60,000 bases of DNA. Origin: Polytrichum commune (Eukaryota; Streptophyta; Polytrichopsida; Polytrichales; Polytrichaceae). Shown one piece after another: positions 33,384 through 44,059 of this stretch (position 1 is the first letter of the stretch; every line of letters starts with the position of its first letter). The stretch lies in contig OX485807.1 of assembly GCA_950295325.1 (NCBI GenBank), positions 47,462,440 to 47,522,439 on the forward strand, written 5' to 3'. The notes below the pieces were generated by a model. The model was given only the letters and a program-made list of their open reading frames with translations, ran no database searches and was not told the origin of the DNA. Made by a program: the position numbers and the translations under genes.

Positions 33384-34028
33384 TTATGTGGCAAAATGAG
33401 CGTTTATTAAGTTTGAGTAGTGTTTATGTTGTTTTTCAGTATAGTATTGTGTTAGTAGTCCAGAGTTGTGTGCACATGTGTTAGCTTTGTACCAAGGGAA
33501 CATGTCTCTTTGGGTTAGCCATTTATTATAGGTGTTATGGTTGTTTATTATCCATTGGCATAGATATGATGTGTTTTTTTTCATTATTCCATTGGAGTTA
33601 GTGTATTGTCGTTTTTTATGGTCAAGGATGGTGTGAATAGGGAATTGCCTAGGGTTTTTAAGCACGTCTCTTGGTGGGGGTGGGTGATGTGGGTGGGGTG
33701 GGTTTGGGGGGTGTAGTGGCGGCTCAGGTTGTCTGGGGAGAATGTTATGATTTGTTATTATGTAGTTTTCTTTTAGGGTTCTTGGTAGGTAGTGGTGCGG
33801 GCATGGTTGTTGACATTGAGGGGGGCAGTGGGGGTGACAGAATAGTTGTTGAGCAATGTTTAGTGCACTTTTGATTAGTTTGGTAGGGTTGGAATAATAG
33901 TTTTTAAAATCATTTGGGCTCATCATGTTAAGGCCATTGGGTAGAGTGATTTGCCCTAGTTCAGTTATGCTGTGTAGTAATAGTTTTTGTAGTAATTTAA
34001 GCGATGTTTTATGATTCAGGCCGTGCAA
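33384..34028 (-). CDS. LINE ORF2 post-RT region with Cys/His/Pro-rich segment
   Basis: 214 open codons between RT and the central domain. It contains CHPHCPPQCQQPCPHH, a Cys/His cluster that may bind zinc, followed by a His/Pro-rich linker, then YLCQWIINNHNTYNKWL and MFPWYKANTCAH. The reading connects in frame or by small shifts to RT upstream and the central domain downstream. The composition is extreme (H, N, P, T, Q, K) as in the rest of ORF2. No named family. Confidence 0.5.
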   Translation of the reverse strand: MHGLNHKTSLKLLQKLLLHSITELGQITLPNGLNMMSPNDFKNYYSNPTKLIKSALNIAQQLFCHPHCPPQCQQPCPHHYLPRTLKENYIITNHNILPRQPEPPLHPPNPPHPHHPPPPRDVLKNPRQFPIHTILDHKKRQYTNSNGIMKKNTSYLCQWIINNHNTYNKWLTQRDMFPWYKANTCAHNSGLLTQYYTEKQHKHYSNLINAHFAT

Positions 34029-34527
34029 GTTTCACGCTTCTTTCATCCAATCATTTTCAAGTGAAGAGGTGTTAAACATGAAGTTGTTTATTGTGCTCTT
34101 TAGGTGAACTTCTGCTTCTTTTTTGAGTAGGAATAGTATTCTAGTTATAGGTGATCGGACACAATGGTGATATTTAATACGAGGTATCTCTTCGGCGCCA
34201 CCAAATGTTGCTAGTATAAATTGAAGCAATCCTTTATAGATTTTTCCTAGTCTGCCTGTATCATTGAGGGCATGTTGTAGTTGTTCTCCTATACATCGTA
34301 AGTAGGCAGTTTTAAGTGAGAAGGCCTCTATGCCGAATAAGTCATGAGGGAGTTGTGTAGTTATATTTGACGTGGATTTTGGTAGTCCACATATTGTTTT
34401 GTGGAGGGCTATAATTTTTTTGTCAAGTTTTTTATGGCAGGTAGGGAGTATGGTACCGCATAGAAACTGTATGCAATTTCGGCGCGTATAACTGTGTCTG
34501 CCATGTTGATTTTTTGTTTCATAGTAG

Positions 34528-35690
34528 CTAGACAGGCTGTGAGAGATCTTTGCATTGTTTTATAACTTTGGTGGTAGTGGTGTGTATTTGTGTTTTCCAT
34601 TTTAGTGAGGGGGCAAGGTTTATTCCTAAGTATGTGTATGGTTCATTTTGACTCAAAACTGGTATAGGTTCGTTTCTGTACTTTATATTAGTCGCTTGAA
34701 TTTGGGTTTTAAAAGCTAGGGGGCTCATTTTGGATTTGTTTGGGCATCCCGTAATTGTACACTTGGGGATTCCAAGATCCATGCCAGCCCATTCACAAAA
34801 TCTGTCAAGTTTGTTGAGTTGTATTTGTAGCGATTTTAATTTGTTTGCTATTGTTACTAGGTCATCGGCGTACGCTGCTGAGGAAATTTTTACTTTGGAT
34901 GTTCCGAATGTGTAGCCAAAATTTTCCTGTTGTAACCATCTTAAAAGGGGTTCTAAGAATATGATGAATAGATATGGGCTTAGGATATCTCCTTGTATTG
35001 TTCCCCTTTGAATGGGAATAGGTTGTGTTTTGCCAAAGTGTTCTCCTATAAATGTGGTCGTAGATTGCGAATATATATTTCCGATTAGGTTTATGGCATC
35101 ATCTGGGTATCCAAGGTCTTTCATTATTGCTAGAAGTCTACCGTGGTCTATAGAGCCAAAAACATTTTTAAAGTCTATGTATAGAATGTATATGTCATGT
35201 TTTGTGAATCTTGCATCTTCCAGTGCAGCAATAAGTATTTAGAGTTGTCTGGAAGTTTCTCTTTTTGCTCTTAATCCTTCTTGGCTATCATGTAGTATTT
35301 GGTATGTTTCTTCGTAGGTCGAGAGGATGGATGTCAGAGTACTTGTGTAAAATTTATATATGGTATTGGCTAAAGCAATAGGTCTATGGTTTGTGAGTTG
35401 TGATGGGTTACCTTTCTTATAGAGTAGGACCGTTAGGCTCGTTTTCCATGATGCATGGATTTGTTTTTGTTTATAGCAATGTTTGTAGAATAGGAATAGT
35501 AGTTTGTGAAAGCGTGGTGGCATGTTTTTTAATATTGAATTGGGAATTTTATCTGGGCCAGGGGCTTTGTTGTTATCAAGGTTTTTTAGATATAGGTCAT
35601 ATGTTTCTGAATCGAAGTATTTGTGAAGTGGAATTTGAGGTTCTCCACGTCGGTCTATGGTGAGGCCATCAAGGTCGTGTCACGGATATT
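34528..35690 (-). pseudogene. LINE reverse transcriptase
   Basis: The reading is continuous from about 35,690 to 34,528 with one TAA near 35,239 (CAA to TAA). RT blocks in order: NNKAPGPDKIPNSIL (block 0); WKTSLTVLLYKKG and NHRPIALANTIYK (1-2); SQEGLRAKRET (2a); YIDFKNVFGSIDH (block A); RGTIQGDILSPYLFIIFLEPLLRWL (B); AAYADDLVTIA (catalytic YADD, block C); CTITGCP (D) and YTYLGINL (E). All catalytic aspartates are present. It copies the element RNA at the nicked target. The order and the G-x-x-Q-G-D block are those of non-LTR RTs. Confidence 0.9.
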
Positions 35691-36327
35691 GTCGTACGCT
35701 ACACGTACAGTGTTGTGAGTGGGTTGTTTGATGGGCACAGGTAGGGACTGTGGGACGATTACTAATGGATTGTTGTGTGTATGTTTCTTTTGCTATATCT
35801 TCAGGGCTAGTTAGGATGTTGTTTTGTCTATTTATGATAGAGTCTAGGGGTGAGGTTTCGGAGTTTCTAAAGACTTTCTTGTTTACTTTCTTTGGAATTT
35901 TTTCATATAGTGTTCTATATTTTGATATTGCTTTTAGTATGCATTCTTTAGTATATTTTGTGGTTATGTTTCTAGCTTGAATCTTGGCGGTTTTTGCAAT
36001 GGTTGCTATTTCCTCTATCCATATGTTTAGTGAGGTGTTTGTTGTGGGTGGGTTGGGGATTTGTACATGTTGGTGGTTGTGTATTTCATTTAGTATTGGG
36101 TGTGTTTGCCAGTTCGGGCCATTTTTTGTAATGTATATTATTTTTCTGATTAAATGATATGTGGCTAGATGTTTCTTCCATGATTTAGCCAATTTGTGCG
36201 GTAAGAAGCCACCTTGCTGAGTTGTCCGATCTGTAAGTTGTGGTATTGGAGCTGCACTACATATTCTTCTATGTTTTGTGAAATTTTTCTTATTATGTTG
36301 TCTAGTGTGTCGCATGCGTATTGCCAT
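35680..36327 (-). CDS. LINE ORF2 linker between endonuclease and RT
   Basis: 215 open codons. The first part overlaps the end of the endonuclease frame; one frameshift near 36,190-36,230 joins them. It has long helical stretches (SLNIWIEEIATIAKTAKIQARNITTKYTKECILKAISKYRTLYEKIPKK), as found between endonuclease and RT in other LINEs, then DSIINRQNNILTSPEDIAKE, the usual lead-in to RT. Confidence 0.65.
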   Translation of the reverse strand: MAIRMRHTRQHNKKNFTKHRRICSAAPIPQLTDRTTQQGGFLPHKLAKSWKKHLATYHLIRKIIYITKNGPNWQTHPILNEIHNHQHVQIPNPPTTNTSLNIWIEEIATIAKTAKIQARNITTKYTKECILKAISKYRTLYEKIPKKVNKKVFRNSETSPLDSIINRQNNILTSPEDIAKETYTQQSISNRPTVPTCAHQTTHSQHCTCSVRQYP

Positions 36328-37290
36328 TGGGTGTTCGTGAGATGATCACGATCTTCAAGGAGGGTGTTTAAGTCGTGGATTTGTGTGGAGTTCTCTTCAA
36401 AGAATTTTATATTAAAAATTTCAAGGTTTTCAGGTGGTATCGGGTTTAGGATCCTATTTTGTGTAATGTTGTTGGAGGGTATGGGTCTTGCTATTAGTGT
36501 GTTAGGTGGTATGTGGAGGATTGGATAGTGGTCTGCGTTTAGGTCCATATGGGTGTTTGTTGTAGAGGAATATGTGTTGTTGTATGGTGAGTTGATGTAG
36601 AATCCATCGATCAAGCTGGTAGATGTATAGTTGTTACCGCCTTGTCTTGAGAATGTGGTGTTTATTGGGATGTATTCAAGATTTAGGGATGCAGTGAAGG
36701 TTTTCCAGTGTATGTCTTCTTCTTGTGGCGGTGTATTAGAACTGTCATTTTGTCTACCAATAAGTGCAATGTCGCGGTTGAAGTCTCCGTATAGGGTGTA
36801 AATATGATCGGGGTGTACAGTAATTTGATTAATGATTGTAGTTTTTATATTGGGGATGAGGTGTAGGTCTTCTGTGTATGTAGGCAAATACATATGGATA
36901 ATTAGCCATGGTTTTAATGGTTGGTTGTTTATTCGTATTATTTGAAGGCATGGCGAAATACTAGCCGGTGTGGGAATTTTGGTGATATTACTAGGGAAGG
37001 CATATTTGTTGTTTATAAGGGTAAGCAATCCGCCCCTTCCTGGTGTATAAGGCATCCGTTGTTTAAAGCATCTAGTGAGTGCATGTGTGTTGTTAAATAC
37101 GAGTTTGTATTGTGGGAATAAATTTTGAATATATTTCGTGGATTTGGTTGCTGTGAGTTTAGTTTCTTGGATGATAATGATTGCTGTATTTGTTTGTGTG
37201 TAGGTAATGAGGCTTTGTAGGTTAGGCAAGGTTATATTAAATGATGATGCATTCCAAGTTATTATGTTTGTTTCATGATTAGTGTTGGTG
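36165..37290 (-). CDS. LINE AP-like (EEP) endonuclease domain
   Basis: It begins ahead of the first ATG (37,229) with IITWNASSFN, the WN motif that opens LINE EEP domains. Then IIIIQETKL (catalytic Glu), PGRGGLLTLI, WLIIHMYLP (the N.Y.P position), LYGDFNRDI (GDFN), SLIDGFYI (ID.) and LNADHYPIL (the SDH-type terminal His, here ADH). All key residues except the Ser of SDH are present. It nicks DNA to prime reverse transcription. Length of about 350 codons including the tail. A frameshift links it to the RT linker. Confidence 0.85.
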
Positions 37291-37674
37291 TTTATTGTAG
37301 TTGTTTGAGTGGGTATATTAAGAAGTGGGATGGGTGAGAATATTCGTTTAGTGGTTCAAAGCATCTAAGGGATTCGTTTAATAATTTGATTGGTAAGAAG
37401 GGGATTTTTTTTGGAATATGGTAAGAGTTGGAGGTGATTCATGACTATGTATGAAAGTATATAATTTTTGATGTATTGAGTTTGGAGGTACTATTATGTC
37501 TTGGTGGTTTTCCATAAATTTAGTGTATGGGTGTTGAGTATGGATATGTCTTTCTGGGGGGTTTGGTGAGGTTAGCCAGTTTTATGATTAGTGTGTTAGT
37601 CCGTTCTATGTTGAAGTGGTAGGTGTTGGGTTGAGCTAATATATTATTGCAAATGTTTATTGAGGGGTTTATGG

Positions 37675-38367
37675 TTATAATAATGGCATATAATATGTGG
37701 GGTAGGGGTGAATGGTTTGTGTTTGCGTGTATTGATATAGATGTGGGAATGTTAGGATTGATTGTGGATGTAGAGGGTGTTCATGTTTTAGTATAGGGGC
37801 AAATGAATTAGCAAGGTGTTGGTATTCTGGGTACAATTTTATTGTGTTAGGGATGAAGTAGGTGTTGGCTATTCTTTTGTGTATTGTTGGATGTCTATGC
37901 AATACATTTGACATCGGTCCAGTGTGAGGTTCAATGTCTCCACATTGTAATAGTGCTAATTGATGAATGAAGTGATATCTTTGGTATTGTTTGATTTTAG
38001 GTTTTTTTTTGTTTATTTTGTAGTATTTTGTTAGTGTGTATTTACTTGTGGTAAATAGATTAGGTAGGGCATGTATTATTATTTTTTGAAGGAGTTTAAG
38101 GGGATAGTGTGTGAGTTTAGTTTGTTTGTGTATAGGCCTTGTTATTGTATTATGTATTTGTTGAAAAATGTGGTAGTGTGGGTATCTTTTATGTTTAGTT
38201 TTGCGGCGAGGCCGGCAGGCCGAGCCCATTTGGTGTCTTGCGAGGTGTAAGTTTAGGTATATTAGTTGGTGTTGTGTTGGGTTTGATGTGTAATGTTGTC
38301 TCTCCTTTAAGTTATGAGGGTCATTTGTTATTTGGTGATTAGTTTTGATTATTGTTTTAATTATCAA
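37675..38367 (-). CDS. LINE ORF2 N-terminal extension with NPGP-like motif
   Basis: 230 open codons, very rich in H, K, I, T, Q, Y and P. Near residue 140 it reads LALLQCGDIEPHTGPM. Many LINEs begin their endonuclease ORF with LLL.GDIE.NPGP, a 2A-like motif; here NPGP is HTGP, so ribosome skipping is doubtful. Between its end (37,675) and the endonuclease lie about 385 bp with a frame break. The start codon is uncertain. Confidence 0.5.
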   Translation of the reverse strand: MIIKTIIKTNHQITNDPHNLKERQHYTSNPTQHQLIYLNLHLARHQMGSACRPRRKTKHKRYPHYHIFQQIHNTITRPIHKQTKLTHYPLKLLQKIIIHALPNLFTTSKYTLTKYYKINKKKPKIKQYQRYHFIHQLALLQCGDIEPHTGPMSNVLHRHPTIHKRIANTYFIPNTIKLYPEYQHLANSFAPILKHEHPLHPQSILTFPHLYQYTQTQTIHPYPTYYMPLL

Positions 38368-38727
38368 CTTGTGTTTGTTACATAGTGTTTTGATTATGTT
38401 TTGTATTTTTGTTATAATGTAGGTTTGTTTGTAGGTTAAGGTGGGATGTTTGGTTTGTTTGTTTAGGGGTAGTTTATTTGTTTGTTTATTAGTTTTGTTG
38501 TTTTTGAAGAGAGATGTTGATTTGGTTTTAATATTTATATTGTTTATTTGTTGCTTTGTTGGAGTATTGATTAATATTATTTTTATTTTACTTTTGTTAA
38601 TGTGATATCTATATATATTTTTTATTAGTATTTAATAATACTTTGTAATATTTTTTGTTGTTTATTTTTTATGTATATAAATATACTTTTATTATATTAT
38701 ATTTTTCCATCGCTACATATGTCAAAA
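38368..38727 (-). other. AT-rich gap between LINE ORF1 and ORF2
   Basis: About 85% A+T, with stretches such as TTTTTATTAGTATTTAATAATA. Near 38,717-38,741 there is a TTTGACATA/TATGTCAAA inverted pair. No coding. It may be an inter-ORF spacer or a boundary between two different elements, because base composition changes sharply here. Confidence 0.5.
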
Positions 38728-40359
38728 CTAGTTTGACATATCCATGTGGTTTTCAATTTCGGGAGTGTCGGGGTGGTCGGCTTGAAAGGTTTCCAAGGTA
38801 ATGCGCATTTGTTTTTGGAGGAGTGCAATTTGTATCCTTGAATTTCGATTTGACTCGGCTTGAACTTTCTCCGCATATATTTTTGCTTCTTCTACAACCT
38901 CTTCTTTGAGGAGGCTCATTTCTTTGCGGATTTCCACTGCCCCTTTGTTCACCGCCTCTTCTATAATTTTATTCAAATCTGCCTTTGTGTAACCTTTTGA
39001 TGGTGCATTCTCCAAAGCTTGAATCATGTTGGCTAATGCAGTGTTCACATCTGTAAAGCCTAGTCTGGTAAGTTCTGAAACGAAGGGAGTATCACTTCCG
39101 TCTAGACTCTTAGGATGAGGTGAAAACTCGACATATTTACCAATGATTGGGTGGTTTTATTTTACATACTTCTTGTAGACAATTGCATTTAGACATTGGA
39201 CATTCCATAACCCCACATGTTTCCCCTTTTCTAATCGGAAGAAATTGCCCGCCACATTTTCTTCTCCAAAGAGTTTTTTAATTCCCTCCTCTAAGGCGGC
39301 GGTAGTTTTGGTTTTGTTTAAGTTTTTTGCAATCAAAACTACCGCATTCTTTTTTGCCTTGTCATCTTCGGAAAGTTTATCCATACTAGCAAAGTGTACC
39401 TCCATGATTTCATTGAAGAATGAAAATTTGAAGGTTTTAAGTTTCTTTGCTTGGTCCGGGTATGGAGTTTTTATCCATGCAAATTCCGCACTATCATTCT
39501 TTTACACATTGGTGACTTCAAACTCATGTCCTCGTTTGAAGCCATCTTTTACAATTTCTTCATGTAATTGGAACCATCTTCTATTTTTGAGTGTTGGACT
39601 ATAGATTTTGACCGAGAGTAGACTTGCAATGGCTATAGAATCATTGGATTTGAATACCTTCCCTCTACAATAGGTTATATTATCCAACTTGAGGATAAAT
39701 GACCTATTGCCATGTAGGAGATCATTGGCATCCTTCATTGGGTCTTTGAGGTGGAGTTTGATTGTTCCACTCCACCTCTTAGAACCATGAAAGCAAAGGA
39801 TTGCTATGGGTTCTCCTAGGATTTCTCCTAGTTCGATGTTCATAGTTTTTAACCTTGCTTCCGTTTTTACATGTATTTCATCCTTTGATAGGTTTCGTTC
39901 ACAAAGCTCAAAGGTTATAGCAATTTGATAGTAAAGAGAAAACCCTCCTTCATCTATTTCAACGTCAAAGGGCACTTGAGTGAGATTAAAGTGTCCTCCT
40001 TCTTTACCATCCATCATTTTGGAAGGCCAAGCTTCCTGGGGGATGTATGGGAAGGAAGGAACCGCTTCTAAGTGTTCTAGCGCCTCATTATGTTGCATTC
40101 CAAACTTAACAAGTTCACTAATCGAGTATGTTGGTTCTAATGGTTCACCATTTTCACATGCAATTGCATTTATCGCATGATATCCCAACCAAAAGAAGGG
40201 GCGTTGGGATACAACTCCTTTACCCTTTGTCTTTTTTTGACTAGAGACAATCATGACACCGACTTGTCTTTTTTGACCATTTGCTAATGCATCTATCATA
40301 TCAACATTTTGCTCAAATAGTTTCCTAGTGGTGGCAGCAACATTGGTGGATGTAGTCAT
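38728..40359 (-). pseudogene. LINE ORF1: RRM-like and coiled-coil protein
   Basis: One frame of 543 codons from ATG 40,359, broken only by two TAA stops (after residue 285 near 39,502, and near 39,157), each one step from CAA. The N-terminal half is a globular unknown (RPFFWLGYHAINAIA, LTQVPFDVEIDEGG, FILKLDNITYCRGKV). Residues about 340-415 (NAVVLIAKNLNKTKTTAALEEGIKKLFG... GLWNVQCLNAIVYKKYV... GKYVEFSPHP) look like an RRM, common in LINE ORF1 proteins. Residues about 460-525 form a Glu/Lys-rich coiled coil for trimerisation. It would coat element RNA. Its base composition is ordinary, unlike ORF2. Confidence 0.6.
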
Positions 40360-40611
40360 TCTGTGATAAATACAATGTTCAAATGAGTGGCATGGTTTTT
40401 ATAGAGGGTTAACTAAGTCCTTACTTCTTATCATCCCTTTGTCAAATCCATTTCACAAATTAAGTTGTGGGCCAAATTAGATATTGGTTTTTGGGAAGAA
40501 GTGTTTTGATTGTTTTTTGTATAATTTACTACTATTGGTTTTGTAGCAACAACTATTAGAAATCCAAACATGCAACAATTTTAAGTTTTTATATTCTATA
40601 TTAGTGTATTG

Positions 40612-40857
40612 TTATGTTGGGTGTTCAAGGTGTGTGGGTGTTTTGATGAGATACGTAAGGTTCCAATATGGAGAGGCATAAAAACATGGTGGTACTACTT
40701 TAGATGTTGATTTATCTTCATGTATGTTTTGATAACAACAACTTGAATACCCTTTCCAAAGAGTGTGAGAGGAGACATGGTGAGAGGATTTCCAATATGG
40801 GGCGGCTACTATGAGCCATAATACAAAGGCAAGGATGGTTGCATATGCAACCTTCAT
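40612..40857 (-). CDS. Small putative secreted peptide, 81 aa
   Basis: It starts MKVAYATILAFVLWLIVAAP, a good signal peptide or N-terminal anchor. The mature part has a Cys pair (SSCCYQN) and one further Cys, and two similar phrases, AAPYWKSS and ASPYWNLT. No family recognised. It lies between the LINE 5' end and unknown repeats. It may be a chance ORF. Confidence 0.3.
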   Translation of the reverse strand: MKVAYATILAFVLWLIVAAPYWKSSHHVSSHTLWKGYSSCCYQNIHEDKSTSKVVPPCFYASPYWNLTYLIKTPTHLEHPT

Positions 40858-42488
40858 TCTACCTCCTATCTTGACAAAGGAAATTGCTATGTGACTACTT
40901 GTTATGTGTGTGCATCTAAAACTATGTGCAACGGGTGGTTAGGGATCTTACCTGGGATAGGATTTTGTCGTACAATGGCCCTCCAACAAGTTGAATTGCT
41001 CGTAGCTCCTAGTAGCTCCAGCAGCTCCAAATTCGGTTAGCTCTCCAACTCCGACCAGCTCATTCGGTGTGGATGTTCGGCGCTTTGGTGTGGGTGCCAA
41101 TTTGGTGTGGAGTTTGATACTTCGGTGTAGAGCAGGTGCGAGGCTCTGTTGGGTGCAAATCTAAGAACTGTGTATGAGTTTTGAGTCACAGCTGCAACTG
41201 GGTCCAAAGCGATGATGTCCAAAGCGCTTAAGGGTGTTTCAAGCTCGGACAGAGTTGATGATATACGACGGTGAAGGCAACTACTCAGGTACAAACACAA
41301 GAATATAAAGTTACAGAAATATGAGCCAAAGGTGGCTGCCAAGTAAGTTTCATACCAACTTAACCCTGTACTAGACAACAAAAACTGCAAGGGCGGTGGC
41401 ACCGAGATTTTTCATGCACTGAAGGGACTACTTTGTGAAGTGCGGCCGTGGGGAGAGAGAGAGACTTAACTTGCAGTGATAACACACAGTGTTTTCAACC
41501 TCTTTTACGCTCTCGGTCTCATTCTCGTTCTCGTTCCTGTCGCCCGATTCGCCCCTAGTGTGAGCTGGAGATTTGTGGCTAAGTTAGAAAGTAGGAGAAC
41601 GTGAGGGAAACAATGGAGTGGAATGAGGATTGCTGCAGCAAGTGTTATGCCAATCCCGTGTGGAGAGAAGGAGCAGCCTTCCTGAAGGGAGCAAGGAAAA
41701 TCGGCGTCTGGAGAGAAGAGTCTCTCGGGAGACTTTCGTGTGTCTGGTCCTCTCCGGTATAGCATCTTTTCGGAGCTTCTACAACTATAGCTCTCTGGTG
41801 AACTTCTTTCTGTAGCCGTCTCCGGTATAGTAGCTGTTCAGATCTTCTGCGGCTGTAACTCTCTGGTGGGCTTCTCTGGTGGGTGTCTTCGACCGTGATC
41901 TGCCTGCGAGGACGTCTCTGGTGGAGTTGAAGCTTGAGGGACAACTAGATGCTGGATCTCTGCGGATGCTGGATGCTGGATGCAGAGATCAGCGGGGGGG
42001 AGTCCTTGGTGGAGCGGCTCTTTGTAATTGCGGCAACTGTGGACGCTCTGGTGGGCTTCTTCGGGCTTCTTCGACACTAATTTGTTTGCGAAGACGTCTC
42101 CGGTGGAGTAGCAGCTCAGCTCTCCTTTGTCGGCAGCTGGGTAGTGTAGATCGACTTCGGAGGCAACAGCAAGTCGCTCTTGAGAGTTGCTGTCGAGGGC
42201 TTCGAGATCTATTGAAGAGAGATGTTGGTCGGGGAGAACTTGAGGGTTTTTATACTGAGTCGATCTTGAATTCCATGGACAGGCTGCAACCTGTGGTGCC
42301 CTTTCAAGGTTTAAGGAGGTGGGTGGATGGGGGAAGGAGTTTGAGGAGCAACTTTTTGCCGCTTCAACTTCGTGCCTCCCTCCCCCTACCTCCAAACGGC
42401 CTATCAGACCTTCACAGGTTTCCGGCAGCCTCCAATCGCCGCTTCCTAACCTCCAGGCACTTGTTTGTTTGACTCATAATTTACCCTC
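40858..42488. other. Repeat-rich region, probably LTR of an unknown element
   Basis: GC-richer than its surroundings. From 41,700 to 42,200 it is built of imperfect copies of phrases such as CTCTCTGGTGG.CTTCT, GTCTCCGGTATAGTAGC and TTCGACC.TGATCTGCCTGCGA. Ser/Leu/Arg-rich ORFs on both strands (41,037-41,402; 41,645-42,472) follow the repeat periodicity and are not convincing genes. The left boundary of the gypsy copy is at about 42,489. Confidence 0.4.
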
Positions 42489-42777
42489 GACCCTGTTGGT
42501 GTGATACAAGGATGTATTCACCAATGTGTTGCCCAAAACGTTACCGCCAAGGAGTGAAAAAACAACTTTTCTCGACGAGAGATTGAGTTCTTGAGGTATG
42601 TGGTGATAAAGGAAGTTGGTGGACGAACATGAAAAACGTCAAGGGAAACCAAAAAAAGAATTGGCCCTTGACTCAAGAAAAAGGCTTAGGTCACTTGTTG
42701 GCCTAGCCAACTACTACCACCACTTTATTCGAGGTTTTTCTAAGGTTGCTAGGACCTTAGTCAACTTGTTGAAAAAA

Positions 42778-43690
42778 ATGGCTATCCCAAGAGTGGGATG
42801 AGCCTTGTCACCAAGCCTTTGGGGAGCTCAAAAGCAAGTTCTCTTCGCCACCCGTGCTTAAATTTGCGGACTTTGACAAACCTTTTGAGGTGCATACGGG
42901 GGCAAGTGACTTTACCATTGGCGGATGTTGATCCAAGATGGATGACCATTGCATATGAAAACGTGAAGCTCAATGGTTGTTGAACCTTGTCCGGATTGTA
43001 CAAGAAATGGCTATTCTAAGAGTGGGATGAGCCTTGCCACCAAGTCTTTGACGAGCTTAAGAGCAAGTTCTCTTCGCCGCCCGTACTCAAGTTTGCGGAG
43101 TTTGACAAACCTTTTGAGGTGCATACGGGGGCGAGTGACTTTACCATTGGCCGATGTTGATCCAAGATGGATGCCCATTGCATATGGGACCATTAAGCTA
43201 TATGGTTAACAAACCTTGTGCGACTTGTGAAAGAAAGGGCTATCCCAAGAGTGGGATGAACATTGTCCCCAAGTCTTTGGGGAGCTTAAGACGAAGTTTT
43301 TTTTGCCACCCGTGTTCAAGTTAGCGGAGCTTGACAAACCTTTTGAGGCGCATACGGGGGCAAGTGACTTTACCATTGGCGGATGTTAATGCAAGATGGA
43401 TGGCCATTGCATATGGGAGCATGAAGCTCGATGGTTGTCCGACTTGTGGAACATGTGAAAGAAATGGCTATCCCAATAGTGGGATGAGCCTTTTCACCAA
43501 GTCTTTGGGGAGCTTAAGACCAAGCTCTCTTCGCCGCATGTGCTCAAGTTCGCGGAGTTTGACAAACCTTTTGAGGTGCATACAGGGATGAGTGATTTTG
43601 CCAATGGCGGATTGTTAATGTAAAATGGATGGCCATTGCATATGGGGGCATGAAGCTCGATGGTTGTCAAAGAAGACAACCAACTCATGA
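42778..43690 (+). repeat. Four tandem copies of a 229-bp RT/RNase H junction module
   Basis: Units start at 42,778, 43,007, 43,236 and 43,464 (period 228-229). Each encodes, with the same small deletions, W..WDE.CHQAFGELK, VLKFADFDKPFEVHTGASDFTIGG and LIQDG.PIAYE..KL, the segment that precedes and opens gypsy RNase H. The inverted copy has three units. Normal gypsy pol has one. Confidence 0.85.
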
Positions 43691-44059
43691 CAAAGAACTT
43701 TCTATGCCGTAGTGCATTGCTTGAAGATGTGGCGACATTAGTTGGGGTCGCACAAAGCAAAGGTCTACACGGACAATGTTTCCTAAAAGTATTTTGACAT
43801 ACAAGCGCAAGTGAGCGCCAAGTCATTGCGGTGGCATGATAGTTAGACGCTTATGAAGGTGGATTTGATCCACAAACTGGACCGTGGAAATGTGGTGCCG
43901 GATGCGCTTAGTAGACAGGAAGAGTTCCAAGCAATGAGAACCATCCAACCCTTGTGGCTAATGTGTGCCGGCGAAGAAAACTTGTGATGCAAGATACCGG
44001 AGGGATAAATTAACTACCCCAAAGTACAAGAACTTTTAGGTGAGCTTCGCAAGAGCAAG

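Larger units (their letters stand above)
30883..40359 (-). mobile_element. Dual-endonuclease LINE (Dualen/RandI-like)
   Basis: A non-LTR retrotransposon of about 9.5 kb reading right to left. ORF1 (40,359-38,728) is followed by an AT-rich gap of 360 bp and a long ORF2 region (38,367-30,883). ORF2 carries an AP-like endonuclease, RT, a central region of unknown role, RNase H, CCHC knuckle and restriction-like endonuclease. Non-LTR elements normally carry one endonuclease type; both together define the Dualen/RandI group described from Chlamydomonas. Damage is light: two TAA in ORF1, one TAA in RT and a few frameshifts, one at a 14-base homopolymer. No target duplication was established. It interrupts older LTR material: LTR fragments lie on both outer sides. 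Confidence 0.82.

Noticed and set aside
30935-33410. Plus-strand ORFs rich in V, C, W and G across the LINE
   Set aside because: Antisense of the G-poor ORF2; catalytic motifs are only on the minus strand.
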